Shown: positions 23,109 to 36,300 of the stretch, one piece after another
Numbering within the stretch: position 1 is the first letter of the stretch
Layout of the letters: each line of letters begins with the position of its first letter
DNA from: Todiramphus chloris collaris
Taxonomy: Eukaryota; Chordata; Aves; Coraciiformes; Alcedinidae
Length of the DNA: 64,000 nt
Assembly: GCA_025345505.1 (NCBI GenBank)
Contig: JANVCC010000062.1
Location: 12,078,712 to 12,142,711, forward strand
Direction of reading: 5' to 3'
The notes under the pieces: generated by a model
What the model was told of the DNA's origin: nothing
The model's input: the letters and a program-made list of their open reading frames with translations, nothing else
The model's database searches: none
Position numbers and translations under genes: made by a program

Positions 23109-26100
23109 TGCACTGGGTAACTGCTGACTTCCTGCACTGCATCTGCCCAATTGCTGTTGGTCCTGTAGATGTTGGTGATCTCTTCTTTGTCAGAAAGCTC
23201 CTGATCGGGGTAGGTCTGTGTAGGAGGTAACAGTTCTGTATTCTTTTTATGAAACCTTGGGTACAGACAAGAGTTAAACAATTCTCCTATTTAACATGTG
23301 CAGGGTGGACAACATTCATCTCATCTGCCTTCAGTTGAGGCTGTCCTACTGAAAAAAGTCATGTGATGGTGCTTATAGGGAGAGCATTTATGGTTATGCC
23401 ATGGCTTGTGAGCTGCACAGCTAAAGTGACTATCTTAGATACAGAACGGAGCACAGGGAGCCTAGTGCTACTCCCAGCTAATTGGGTCCTGTAATTCTCA
23501 TCGCTGAAAAAGCCAAGATCCTGTGGAGAGCGTTCAAGGATTCAGGTCCTGTGGTGGAGCTCTTTCTCTGACCCGTGTAGATTCTGGACATTACTAAAAG
23601 CTGAGGAGGAAGGGAAAAGCAGCATCTTTTCCAGTAGCCGAGAGGTTAATTGTCTGCTAATTTATAGCCCCAGCTTCTGTCATGTTTATTTTCCTTCTTT
23701 AATAACTTTTGCTACTGTTTGTAGGTCTTCTTAGCAAGCAACGCACAAGACTGACTATTTGAATTTCAGCAGTGACCCCAGTATCTTTAGCAGCAGCAGG
23801 AAAGGAGATCCCTCTTTTTATTTTCATCTACTGCTTGCCAGTAAGTAACAGATTTGCTTGAGCCATGTCCCCAAAACACTCATCTGCTGCAGTCTGTTAG
23901 AGGCTACAACATTTTTTTTATTTTTATTTTTTTTGGCAACAGTTGCAAAAATAATCTACACCCTCATCTTTCCAGCTTTGAAACTTTGCCGTGGCTCCTT
24001 GTTCACCAAGAGAGTGACATTTAACTACTGCTGAGGCTTCTAAAGCCCAACCATCCACTTTCAGCTTTGCTATCACACACCTAAGACCCTTTAGTGTAGA
24101 ACGTAGATTGAGCCTGGTACGAGATGCATCTTCATTAGCTTTATTTTTAAATCAAAGTGTGAGCTGGGAGTAAACTGGCAGTAGACAAGGTAGAAAAGTA
24201 AACCCAACCATCCTCAAATGAGCGAGATATATGGGAATGCATTAGCTTGCATGTAGTAATTAAGGTGAATGTTTGTTAGGCCCCAATACACCTCCCCAGT
24301 AAACAGTTAGGATTTGCATGTAGTTTTGTACAATCGAGTAGCCCAGTTGTTCTGTCTGGGAGTTACCCACTATAATATAATACTGGGTGTCCCTGTTTTG
24401 CACCAGTGGTAGGCTAACTGTATTATGGTGGTAGCTAGAAAATACATGGAGAAAAGGTAAGATTGTGTTTAGGGAAGGGAAGAACAAGGTTTTAATGGTC
24501 AGCAGTATTTTATACTAACTGTGTTGTAGGGTGACAATCCTAAGGTTATGGAAGGTTCAAAATGGAGGTAGACCACCTTTCTGCAAGTTGATATAATCAG
24601 TTTGTTAAATATCTGAATTTACTGCTCATGGTTTATTCTAAGAGTCTTAAAACCTTGGTAAATTGTCTTGTTATTTATTAATTGTCATGTTTTAAAGTAC
24701 ATATTGTCTTAATTAGAATTTGCAAGTACTGTTAAGTTTTCTAACTTGCTGCCTCTTTAAAGCATTCACTATGTGAAAGCTTGCATGCAATAGTAATTGC
24801 AGACAAAACAATAATAATCTAAAAATGAGTACAACAAGGTGGTTCTCTAAATTCGTCGTTGTTGTTCCTGTAGCAACTGTTTAACAAAACTACCTCCACT
24901 GTTGTTTTAGTGTATGCTTGAAACATGGTGCCACTCCACGAGCAAATTAATCTGAAGACAAGTAGAGGTTTAGTACTTTTTACTTTTACAAGTAAAATCT
25001 GGTCTTTCCATAATTAAACACATTGCTTCGTAACTCAGAAGCTTGATTGGAAAGCAATTTGAAGACAGGTCTACTTGGAAAGAAACTGAGAATGTTTTTC
25101 AACTGGTTGTACTTCTGTTATCCGATACAGCAGTGTAAAGAATAGGGCATTTTGTCCTGAGCGACAATAGGGAGAGGGACCAGTTTAAGCACCTCAGATA
25201 AGTAAGTTTTGGATTTTCACTCTTTTAAAAAAAGAAAAAGTGCAAAAAAAAATAAATTTAAAAAGCTCCAAGGAATTGTTTCCAGATTTTCCATCCTAGT
25301 TTAAATACTAAACATTTTCTTACAAAAAATTTTGGTTAGCCTTGTTTCAATAATTATTGTGATCAAAAAAGTTTGTATTTAGCTGGGAGTTCAGCAGTCA
25401 GTATTCTTGAAAATACTGCTAGTGACTGCGTGGTCAAGATGTAACCTGTTGTTTCTTTCTGTCATACTTGTTTTGTGTTGCTGTAGTACAATGGTGATCA
25501 ATCTTTGGACTGATGTTTCTTATGTCAGTCTATATATTGTCTTTCTCTAGGGAAGGAAAAAAAACCCACCCAAGACAGCTTGTGGGCAGTTCCTTCTTAC
25601 CACACTGTGCTTAGATAGCTGCATACTAATAGACATTTCTGTTTACCACAATATAAAAGCAATAATGTAAACTGTGATGTCTGTGTAATAGAAAGATGTT
25701 TACAACGGTAGCAAATAAAGAACGAGTTATTCCACAATGTTGTCAACGTGACCGTGTTGTTGCTTGCTAGAAAATGTACCTGTTTGCAGTAGCCACACAC
25801 ATGCACTGTGAAACACGAGAAAGCTCTACCCTAGCTGCTTTTTTTCCTGCTCTCCAGTTCTGAGAACTTCCTCAGAGGTCTGTATAGTCCATGTACTTGG
25901 CCTAGGAATGTTTGTGACTAGGAAAGGCGCAATTAGGAAGCAAGGCTGTAGCACCAGCCATGGAAGTGACAGGCAGCAGAATGCTTTTGTGGATGGAAGC
26001 TGAGCTGAGAAACAACCACCACAGCTGGAACAAAGGCTGACTGGCTCATGTACACCTCCTAGTTTTTAAATCATCATCCAAGAGATGTACCTTATATCAA

Positions 26101-27614
26101 ACACCAGAAGAACGGAAGATTTAAACCCATACAAGAAGTGTTCATTGTCAATTCTCAAGAAGAGTCTGATGACACAAAAACATGCTTATATGCAAACTCA
26201 CTACAAATCTCGCTTATAACAGGAAATTATGCAGTAGGAAGGTCCAAGTTTGACACACAGCACTAATCTGTGTATATGACAAACTTTAACACTCCTCTGA
26301 CCTTCATCAGCCTGTTACTCCCAGCTACAGCACATTGCACTGGCCAACAGCGTTAGTGCGAGGAGAGAGGAAAGGCTCCCTGCTCCTCTAGCCCAGGGGC
26401 TTCTCCAGCCATCCTCTTGATTTGTTCTACACCTGACCCAAAGGGTGGCAGCATCTCTTTGCTCAAACTGTTTTGGTCCGTACCACAGAAAGCAGGCCTC
26501 ACTTCCTTCCCATATAGCACATCTGAAGAGTATACTGGGGTGGAAGGAGGCAGGAGTTTTGCTGAGTTTCTTTACCTAGAGCACTACACTGCTCTCTCTA
26601 GTGATGGACCAGAATTTCTGTTAAGGAACGTACAAGAATATTACACAGGTAGGCCTCTGCTGCAAGTGATTTTTTACTGATTTATTTCAGTGTCTCTTGA
26701 AATTCTCACTTTAAAAGAAACTCTCTTTCAAGCTTTAGGAAAAAGAAAAAACCCAAACCCAAAGAGCTATCACAAAAACATGAACCGAACCACCCCAAAA
26801 CAAAAGGATTTTGTTTCAGGGACCTAGAAGGTAACTCTTGGCATGAACTTGAGGTGCAGGTGGACAAAAATTTTTTTACCTCTCTATCTTCCACCATGCC
26901 TTCGTCTCCATACAATGTATGTTAAATAGCAATTTTTCATTTCCATTTGTTTCTCAGGTAGCCTTTGTTTGTACTCCTGAATTTTGGAGACCAAACGCTT
27001 CTGTTAATGTACCAAAGTGCCGCTACCTGAAAACAACAAGATCTCACCTGTAGCAACTTCCATTTCTTTAGAAGCATAGAATAGGCCCTGGGCTATAGAC
27101 ACATCTCACTCCTCCAAACCCCAAATGTCAAGTTGGTCAGTTATGCAAACACCAGTTATTTTACCAAACAGGATGAGGAAGCAGCTATTCAGGAAATTTA
27201 AATTGAGATACTGAGTACTACAGAAAAGGGAAGAACCAGAGTTAAATTATCTTTTGATGTGACATGCTTTGAAACCTTATCTGCCACTGTTGATTGGGAA
27301 CACCTTGCACTATAGTTAAGATGAACCTCCTGCATTTCATGCCTTGTATTCCCAGCATTAAAACACACTCTCACAGCAATGCTGCCAATACCAGAACACA
27401 TCACATTTCTATTTTTAGGCATAGTCCAATGTAACGTTCACCACATGGTTCCAAGTATTTGCTGTCAGGCTAATTGATATTTTCACTTTTGAATCAACCA
27501 GGATTTTAAATGAGCACTAAAATAATAATTGGCACATTCCACTACAGGCTGAGCTAACCTATCAAGCCAGTGTTGTTGTTCCTCAGTATTTCTCTCTTCC
27601 AGATGTTTTAGTGT
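23109..27614. other. intergenic DNA; position where mammals carry UCP1
   Basis: About 4.5 kb between two CR1 fragments. No mitochondrial-carrier exon is recognisable on either strand: no PxDxxKxR-like signature and no tripartite carrier repeats. The open frames at 24260-24487, 25597-25806, 26417-26680 and 26706-26915 have no family resemblance that I can see. AT-rich with scattered homopolymers. An AATAAA near 25711 could belong to a long ELMOD2 3' UTR. Confidence 0.5.
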
Positions 27615-27741
27615 AAGCCTGACAAAGGGGTGTCTAACCTGGTCTACTGGGAGGTGTCCCTGCCCATGGCAGCAGGGTTAGAACTAGATGATATTCAAGA
27701 TCCCTTCCAACCCAAACCATTCTATGGTTTTATGATTCTAG
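27615..27741 (+). mobile_element. CR1 LINE 3' end fragment
   Basis: Plus-oriented CR1 tail: CTACTGGGAGGTGTCCCTGC, CCATGGCAGCAGGGTTAGAA, CTAGATGATATTCAAGATCC, CTTCCAACCCAAACCATTCT, ending ATGGTTTTATGATTCTAG. Confidence 0.93.
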
Positions 27742-29719
27742 CTACAGTGTACTTCATTACTGCTCAATTACCAAGCACTGGAAAAGACAGGATACTATGT
27801 TTAAGTCACAAGGATGACAGAAATCTGGAGAGTAACCCAGCTGGAGCTCATCAACACACACACAACCCAATTTGGTGGGGACTTGGTGAGACATGGTCCC
27901 TGCCTATCACACAGTGGTACAGTCACAGGCACCTTCTCTAACCCATAGCTTCTCTCTTTAGGCAGGTTGTAGGCTTACAGTGCTTATACACCAACTTGGT
28001 TTTACTGCTCTAATTATCCTGATGGAATTCGAACTCCTCCCAGCAGTTTGTTGTTGGTTTCTGTATCACACCTACTGTTGAGAAACCCAGCTACCACAGT
28101 TACAAAATGCTGCTGCAAGATTAAAAATAGTAACAAAGACCCAGTCACAGGAGGCATCCAGAAGCTTGGAGAATAGCCAACTGAGAAATCAGACCTGGCT
28201 GCACAGCCTTCTAAGTACAACCACCATCTCTTTGCTTGACCATCTGCTTTAAGGCTGTTCCCTTTCTCTCCCCCAGTCCCCTTACATGCCACCCCACATA
28301 CACCATACCAGCCTTTGCCATCTTAACTTAGGACACGTGACATCTACTATAACAAAAGCTACAGCATCACTGTATATGGACCCCTAAGATGCTTTTCTGT
28401 TTACAAAGTTCTTACATCAAAATGTCAGTAGGTCTAATAAATCACGTAACAAGCTTTCTCTCTGCTTGCCCAAACCCAATGTAACACAAATCTTTACAAG
28501 TCTCAAACACGATCTACACTTCAGGAGCTGTAAGGTGCTACAATTAAGGAAATAAGTATCACTGAACTTCCAGATGCTACCAGCATCTGAGAAAGTTGAA
28601 AGACAGATTAGAAGAAAACTTGAGAATAATATTTCTTTATGGCTTTTTTTTAATAGAGAAAACTCTATATAATGGCCTCTCACTCCTCCATCATCTGCTG
28701 TCTGTCTCTTAGCAGGCACCTCTTTGTTTCCACCAGGCTCCTAGCAAACTAGAAAGCAGCACATCAGTATCTAGCAACAAATTCCAGGTCTGAAAAGGAA
28801 AAAACATCTTCCTTCCTTCCTCCCTCCCCGCTCCATCTCCACCTGTGAGACAAACACCCCTAACTAAACTCTACAGCTCACTGAATAACAAAGCTCTATC
28901 TCAAAGCATACAAAGCACAGGACATAGGCATTTCTAAAGCCAAACCAACTTGCTCATGTAGCCCACCTATAGAAAAAACTTTAAAAGTAGCCACTCACAT
29001 TTTCTCAAAGGTTGGACATCATGGTGTGTTGGTCAATTGTACTCGTCTGCGCCTTTCTTCTCCTCAGCTCTCACTCAACTACTAAAAAGCAAACTACCCT
29101 GAATCTTGTCCTTAAATAGGGGGCCATTTGATGTGGTCCTAATCACCTGAGCAGCCACACCCCAAAAAAATCTGGGGAAACCCAGCTCACCTGGCTGTGA
29201 TCAGGAAGGTGAGGAAGGCTAATAGAACAAAACAGTGAGACTTTGCTTTGTAACATAGCTCCCGTTACACCAGAGATCCATTTGTGGGTGCCTCTTCTGA
29301 CAGGAGTGATAACATGCAATAATAAAAATAATTTTCCATGCTACGTTGTACCCATGGCCCTGTAAGGGGGGTATGGAACAAAGCTGGTAAGCCCTTTTAA
29401 CATAAAGAAATGTTTTTCATATGTGGTCTGTGCATCTCTAGGGCCATGTAGAAGATTGCTGGTAGGCTTCAATTCACTTTACCATGACAGACATCTGAAA
29501 AAAAAAGTATTTTAGGCATCTGAAAACTTCAAAAGGACAACAGTCTGCTAAGGATGTTAACTCCTAGTACAGAAGACTTCTGTGATAACTTACTCAGCGG
29601 CCAGGCACTACAATACAGCAGCCTGCTCTCTCCCATTAAAACAAAGCCATACTCTTCAAAAGGGTGATTATTGCTTCAAATGAATATCATTATTTGATAC
29701 ACATATAAACAAACCTGCA
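27742..29719. other. intergenic DNA, no gene recognised
   Basis: About 2 kb. It contains a short pyrimidine-rich tract (CTTCCTTCCTTCCTCCCTCC near 28809). Open frames at 28014-28292 and 28417-28719 on the minus strand have no recognised motifs. No RNA gene or transposon was identified. Confidence 0.45.
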
Positions 29720-30390
29720 TAGTACAGTACCAGTAGAGACTGGGGGTTGATCTGCTGTAAATCAGCTCTGTGGTTAAGGACCTGGGAGTCCTGGTGGGCA
29801 ATAAGTTATCCGTGAGCCAGCAGTTTGCCCCTGTAGCCAAGATGGCCAATGGTATAGAACAGTGTGATCAGCAGGTTCTCTTCCCCCTCTGCTCTCCCCT
29901 AGTGAGGCCACATCTGGAGCAGTGTGGTCAGTTCCGGGCTCCCCAGCTCAAGAGAAACAGGGAACTACTGGAAAGAGTCCAATAGAGGGCTACAAAGATG
30001 ATGAGGAGACGGGAACACCTCTCTTAGAAGAAAAGGCTGAGAGACCTGGGTCTGTTTAGCCTAGAGAAGGCTAAGAGGTGATCTTATCAATAACTAAAGG
30101 GTGGGTGTCAAGACCATGGGGCCAGTCTCTTTTCAGTGGAGCCCAGCAACAGGACAAGGGGCAATGGTCACAAACTGGAACACAGGAAGCTTGACCTAAA
30201 CATAAGGAAAAACATCTTTCCTGTGAGAGCAAGAGACCGCACTGGAAGAGGCTGTCCACAGCAGTTGTGCAGCCTCCTCCAGGGACTTTCACAACCTGAC
30301 TAGGCATGTTCCTGTGCACCTGAAACTAGGCTTGAGCTGGATGATCCCCAGAGGTCCCTTCCAACCCCTACCATTCAGTGATTCTGTAAT
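29720..30390 (+). mobile_element. CR1 LINE, about 670 bp of the 3' end
   Basis: The longest CR1 copy in the window, in plus orientation. It runs from a degraded reverse-transcriptase end through the 3' UTR. Landmarks in order: GGACCTGGGAGTCCTGGTGG, GTGAGGCCACATCTGGAGCA, AGAGGGCTACAAAGATGATG, GGGCAATGGTCACAAACTGG, GACCTAAACATAAGGAAAAA, GGATGATCCCCAGAGGTCCC and TTCCAACCCCTACCATTCAG with a GTGATTCTGTAAT end. The short frame 29770-29985 is a relic of this element, not a host gene. Confidence 0.95.
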
Positions 30391-31041
30391 AGTCTCATCA
30401 AGAGAAAGGCTGTATTGCTTTTCCAAACTGTTCTATGTAGGCTACATATGGCTAAATTATGAAGGAGAGAACTCTACTCCCAACGAAAGAAAAAAAAAAC
30501 CCACCAGCAGGAAACACTGCAAGAAGGGCTGTCTGAGCAGTGCTCAGAGATCAACAGCTGCGTTTTGTGAATTAACTTCATATACACGCACGTGGCTGCT
30601 AAGTTTCAAACCCACAATTGACTGAACAAAGCACAGCCACATCTGTTCTGTCACTGCCATGGGTTTGAGGCTGGCATCTCAGCTTCCCAGCACCCTGTAC
30701 AAACCATGCTAATATTTAAATCCTTAAAAGCATGGTGAAGCATCGGTGGGTCAAAAAAAACATCTGGGTGACAACTGTTGTCACCACATGTGAGCATGGC
30801 AGGGAAAACTGTTTAATGAAATGGGGTAGTGTGAGAGAAGCTTGCATGGGTCGCTTGTTGCAGATGGACTTAAACACACTCAAGTGTTAAAGAAAACCAG
30901 GCATGGAAAAAACAAATGGTTTTGTTCTGAAACCTGCTGTTGAAGACCAGAACCTGTTTTTCTGTGTAATAAACCACAAACACCTACTTTTCCCTCTAGC
31001 ATGATTTTAATAGTTAAAAATCAAATCTGTGCAGAGTGTAC
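30391..31041. other. intergenic DNA between CR1 and TBC1D9 3' end
   Basis: AT-rich sequence with no exon or repeat recognised. The frame 30314-30625 starts inside the CR1 and is not a gene. Confidence 0.45.
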
Positions 31042-32585
31042 TTTATTTGTTCACATTACCTATTTGTGGTTAAAAACCACGTCATCTGACAGTTTAAAAG
31101 CATTCTTTTAAAAGAAAAGAATCAAACATAGCTTCTGCTAAAAAATCTGCAAGTTACATGGATGCAATATACAGGAGTATAAAAAAAATCAACAGTATTC
31201 TACAGAAAATATTGTCAAAATGGCAAATAAAGATTAGGCATGTAGGCATGATCCTGAACCGAACAAATATGAATTAAAAAACAGCTAACAAAATTAAAAA
31301 AAAAAAAGAAGTCCTGAATATCTGTATAAAAGAAGCAAGAATTCAAAGTGCAGGTGCTCCAGTTTTCATTTTAACATATTATTCAGTACGTTGATACAGG
31401 ATACTATTCGTTTTATATAAAGTGTTCTTAGTAAGACTTAAACATTCAGTTACATGATCTCGCAGATTTTTTTCATAACTGCTACTTTACACTGCTGTAA
31501 ATGAAGACTTATGCAATACAGGCTTTTATTTTCTTAATCTAACAAGGATATAATAGGTTGGTGGTAAAGGTTAGTTTTAAGAGATAAGCTATCTATGCTG
31601 TAGATCCAGGCTTAGAAGTATATATTTTAATTTATTTTTGTACCTTTTAAAAACAGCTTTCAACAATTAAAAAGAGACTCCTGCAATCTGTTCTGGGACC
31701 TGCATACACTGCTTTCGGAGCACACCAGCGAAGCTTCCAAGTCCACTGGTTAGGAATACAGCTCCAGGCAGGGTCACACTAGAGATCTTTCCATGGTGGC
31801 CAAAGCTTGGAAAGGGCTTTCTCTCTGCTGAGGGCTTGACCTGCTGGAAAGCAGCTGGCCAGAGGCTTCTGAACCCAGGGAAAGGCAGCCAGGCTCTGCC
31901 TGCTGTCGGAGAAGAAACCATCACACTTAACCCCATTTACCTGATGTGCCAGCTAGGCATGGGATGGGATGGACTTCATGCTTGTATTTGAGAGTAGCAG
32001 TCTGAAGCAGAGGCAGTAGGAGCCAGGCAGGTGTCACTGAAGTGAGCTTTTGTATAGTCAAAACAATTAAAATGGAAGCGTACGTTAAAACCCATTATCC
32101 TCTGTGAAAAAAAAGTGATACGAAATAAAATTATCCTTCAGGGATGTTGCCTGGAGCGTAATTTTATCTGAGGTCCTATTCAGGTTGACAGTGTCCCTTT
32201 AAATTTTAGGTACCTCCTGATTTGTTATTTCCCAAGAATCAGATCTCTACATATGTCTATTTTAAAAATGCACATAAATATTGGCATTAAGTTTACATTT
32301 ACAAATTAATAACTAATCTTTACCATTTTATATGGACAGCAAGGTTATTAATACACACACTTCACTGACAACTGGGTTTCTTTTTTTTTTTATGCATTTC
32401 GAATAAAATTTGCTTTTGTGTAACATTTCCCACAGAAAGAGTGATTATACTTCAGGATAGTTAAGTTTGCATCCCAACATTTTCACATTAGTGAAAACAA
32501 TCATGTTTTGAAAATACCAGGGCCTGTGCCAGGTACTAATAAATACAGAATTAAAAAAAACCCAAAAAAAAAACCCAACAGCCTT
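31042..32585 (-). other. TBC1D9: probable TBC1D9 3' UTR
   Basis: Sequence downstream of the TBC1D9 stop on the minus strand. Candidate polyadenylation hexamers (AATAAA on the minus strand, TTTATT on the plus) occur at 31631-31636, 31525-31530 and 31042-31047, giving 3' UTR lengths of about 0.95, 1.06 and 1.5 kb. Which is used cannot be decided here. The 89-codon frame 31667-31936 lies inside this stretch and is rejected as a gene. Confidence 0.5.
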
Positions 32586-33311
32586 TTATCCCGACATAGT
32601 AGAGATGTCATAGTCACTGGTCGAGGTTATAGGTTTACCCATCATCCTGACATTTTTAGCATTGGTAATCCTAGCCATCATGGACACGGGCTTGTCGAAG
32701 TACCTAACCAGCGCCGGCTCAGTCAAAAGGGAGGCTAAAAATTGTTCAAAGGTAATGGCCCAGTCTCTGTCGATGCTCGTGCTTCTACGAAGAGAAGTGG
32801 TGTGGTTGCTCCGTACCAAAACGGTGTCTTCACCGATGTCCTCACAGTGCAGCTTTTCTTCTTCATGCGACCCTGCGCTCAGTACTGAGTAGGAGGACAT
32901 TGAACTGTCATCTTTTGTATCATCATCAGAAATAAGCATGGAAGAACAGGCTCCATTGTCCCTGGGAGAAGAGTCTTCGAGCTTTATGTCTTCCATCTGC
33001 ATGCCCAGGGCGCCGTCGCAGCAAACGGCCTCCTCATCATTGGCGACGAGGCTGCTTTGGAACGGCTTGTGCTGTTCGAGGGGGTACTGCTGGTGCTCCT
33101 TCTTCTGAAACAGCTCATTCTGGATAGTTTTGCTGCAGTTGTTACTGCTGCTGTCTGACTCTTTTGTGGGCTGCACACTGAAGAGCTTACCGACCTCACC
33201 TATCTCCAAAAGCAAGCTTGTGACGGCGGCGGTAGCGTGGTACAGATCCTGTTCATTGGGGTCTTCGCTGAACATATTGTACATTGTCTTGCACAGTTCA
33301 ATGAACTGTCC
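32586..33311 (-). CDS. TBC1D9: TBC1D9 last coding exon with stop
   Basis: Acceptor GTGTTTAG. 241 codons plus TAA. It begins [21 protein letters not shown] diverged stretch follows (about 32985-33190), then the conserved [60 protein letters not shown] and the terminal YDISTMSG. The tail is acidic and serine-rich. Phosphorylation is possible but is inference. Confidence 0.97.
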   Translation of the reverse strand, partial: GQFIELCKTMYNMFSEDPNEQDLYHATAAVTSLLLEIGEVGKLFSVQPTKESDSSSNNCSKTIQNELFQKKEHQQYPLEQHKPFQSSLVANDEEAVCCDGALGMQMEDIKLEDSSPRDNGACSSMLISDDDTKDDSSMSSYSVLSAGSHEEEKLHCEDIGEDTVLVRSNHTTSLRRSTSIDRDWAITFEQFLASLLTEPALVRYFDKPVSMMARITNAKNVRMMGKPITSTSDYDISTMSG

Positions 33312-36300
33312 CTAAACACAGGGGGAAGAAACATTAAGATGAGAGCAAGAGACAAATCACGTGGAGATCTACTAGATGAGCTTACCACGTCTGGAGTGGG
33401 GGTATGACAAGATTAATTCAACTGAAATTGGAAATAATCCAGGTGCAGTCTAGAAAGGATTTTCTATGCCCAGGCAGCCAGATGTGTGGCCTCTCTCAAA
33501 GCTACTCAGAATAAACTGTTGGATATTTCTTCCAACATCAGACAGCTTTATTTCTCTGCAGCCACAGGAGGGCACCAGAGGGTCAGACACTTGGCATTCA
33601 TCTGGTGGCTCTTCCTGTAGCAATGAGAACTGTAACTAGGGGTCTAATAAAACTAATGAGAAAGAATGAAAAATGAAGCAAGAGGCCTGCAGCACTCTCT
33701 CAGTCGACAGTGTAACTTAGTTGGATGTGAGCCTTTTGGAATTGAAAGCTCACAAATTAAACAGCAAGGAGATTTGCTTAGGGCTACCTTAAGTAAGAAG
33801 CATTGTTGGTTCTACAGGAAAGAAACCTTCCCTATATGCTCTGGAGGAAAGACCTGTCCCAGTGGGTCTCCTCCTCCTTAGCAGCTACGGATCTAAGGGG
33901 AATGATAGTGACAGCATAAATTACAAACCATAAAATGCTTCTTTCAGGTAACATCTATAGGACATTATGAGCTACCTGGTGATATGCAGTCATATCACAT
34001 TCGTCTAGAGATCAAAAGTAAATGTTATCATTCCTATATGTGTGTAACTCATTTTTAGGATGTTTTGGGTGCTGAATGCCAGTTACAGTATGTTGAAAAC
34101 AACTAACTTCTGTAATCAGCTGACTGCTGCTCTGGTAAAGAATTATCTACCTCAAAATAAAACCTTTATTCAGTGTTAACGTACTGAATATTTATAGATA
34201 TGTGAAGAAAGTTTCAAGATAATGAATAATAAGTAAACATCAGCAGAAGTACCTGATTCAGTTTGGGCAAGTCCTTTGTGTTTTTCGCTTTTGATTTATT
34301 CTCTTGGCTCCACATTCTCAGATAATTCCGATTCTCTTGTGAGCTCTTCTTGCCTATAGTCAGCAAATTATCCAGAGATGCAGGAAAAGTCCATGAAGAA
34401 ACCTTAAATTAATACTTCACCCCCCCCTTTCAAAAGAAGAAACTTTAAAGAAGTGAAAGATGTAATTCAAAAGGAGACACAATGCATACCTTTGTCTGTT
34501 TTCAAACTCACTGTCACAAACCCATCATCTACTCCTTGTTTGTTCCTGCTGTCTAGGCCAACAACTAGGAAGTGGAGGGGTGGAGGGGGAGAGAGACATC
34601 AGTGTGGTTTTAGATACTTTTTTCACATGTAAAGTGCAAAATAAAGAACATGTTTACACTGCAGAAAATGCAGAGTAAAAAGGCTAGGACTAAATGGTGA
34701 TTTTTGCTTATTCTTACTGCTGCTGACAAATTCCATATAAATAAAACCAGAAATACTAAGACAGGGACCATCTTAGGTTTTCTTTGTGTGGTACAAAGCC
34801 TATGGTACCACAACACAAATAGCTTCTAGCATGATATATGTTTGGTGATTATATTAAGTGCATCTTCTTCTATCAGGACTTAAAATTGCCACCTGTAGTC
34901 TATTAATTCTTATCTGTATTCTCAGGCAACCTTCCCTCCCTCTGTAATCTGAAGGATGTGTGATATTTTTCTTGAATCAGAGAGAAACTTAACATCAAAT
35001 ATCTCAAGAAAGAGATAACATTTAAGACAACAGCAGTGAGACCCAGGTTCTCATCAGGGCACAAAAAGATTTCAAACTGCTCAGCTACATTACGATACAT
35101 CATTTACTTTGGTTTTTGAGAATATTTCAAGTCTGATCCAAATATATCTTGAAATCCAATATGTTCATTCTCATTTTTACACCAAAGCATATATGCCTCA
35201 GTACAAAATTAGTTCTCCTGTAACACACAGATGACATTATTCTGAGAGTACTTTGGCAATGCACAATCCAGGGAAGTTCTTAGCGTACACACACCTGCAC
35301 CTCTAAGGATATCAAAACATATACAAACACTAAATACCTCCTTTTATAACACTTATAAAGCTTAATCCAATAAAAAAAAAAAAAAGAATCTTCTTAAAAA
35401 GACACATGGTTTGAAATGCATTACCTCATCTTCTCATGCCCGAGACAAAAGGTGCCTACCGTGTGTACACTCCGGTGTGATGTCTTCAAAAAAGTACTGA
35501 GTAGCTTCGAAAGCAGAGTCTGGCTCTTCTTGCTCAGGAGATGGATCTAAGGAATATAATAAAATTATTTCATTAAAAATTCCACCCTTTTAATTTAAAA
35601 CTAGAACATATTTCCAAAGATACATTTAGAAGGTCAGTTTTTAGAAGTAAAAGTGGGAGAAAGTGATGGGTTAGGAGAATCATCTCTCTCAGCTCACAGC
35701 AGATGAACCACTGCACCCGCACTGTTTCCTCCTTGATATCCAATACTGGCTGAACACATAACTGTTTGCCTTCAGAGGCTGGCTTGCCCACCTTCCCATG
35801 TCTACTTCCACTACTTCTGTGCAGCTCGGTGTGTTCTGAGAGGGTACGAATGCTTTTCTAGCTGGAAACAATCTGTCATGTTTTGGTATGATCTTACCCT
35901 TTCTTCTGTTACAGTTCAAGAAAATGTTGGTTTTTCCAGTTAAATCAGTGAATACCAAGCCTACCTCGAGCAAAGCTAGCTGGGAGCAACTGGGGACACA
36001 TGCTCCAAGAACATGAAGGTGAATATCCTCTCAAAGCTATTAGGTATCCTTACCAGAGTATGTGCACAAGAATTCAACTACCCAAACAATTCCAACATAC
36101 TTAAATGACAGATTCAGTGAGGACAGCCAAAAGTTCTTTATGGCATCTGTGTGACAAGAGAGAGAGGATATCATTCCAGGACATTTTCTCCAGAGACAAA
36201 ACTGTTTTGAGATGTCTTCATCCTGTTTCCACCCTAAACTGTCTTACTTAGCAGATTCCAACATTTTGTACAGCAAACTGCACAAAACATCTGTGGAATG

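Noticed and set aside
26417..26680. 87-codon plus-strand frame in the interval where UCP1 would be
   Set aside because: No carrier signature, no transmembrane pattern and wrong strand for UCP1; no family recognised.
29770..29985. 71-codon plus-strand frame
   Set aside because: Part of a CR1 element; typical CR1 phrases and no host gene.
31667..31936. 89-codon minus-strand frame downstream of TBC1D9
   Set aside because: Lies in the probable TBC1D9 3' UTR, resembles nothing known and has no splice or start context.
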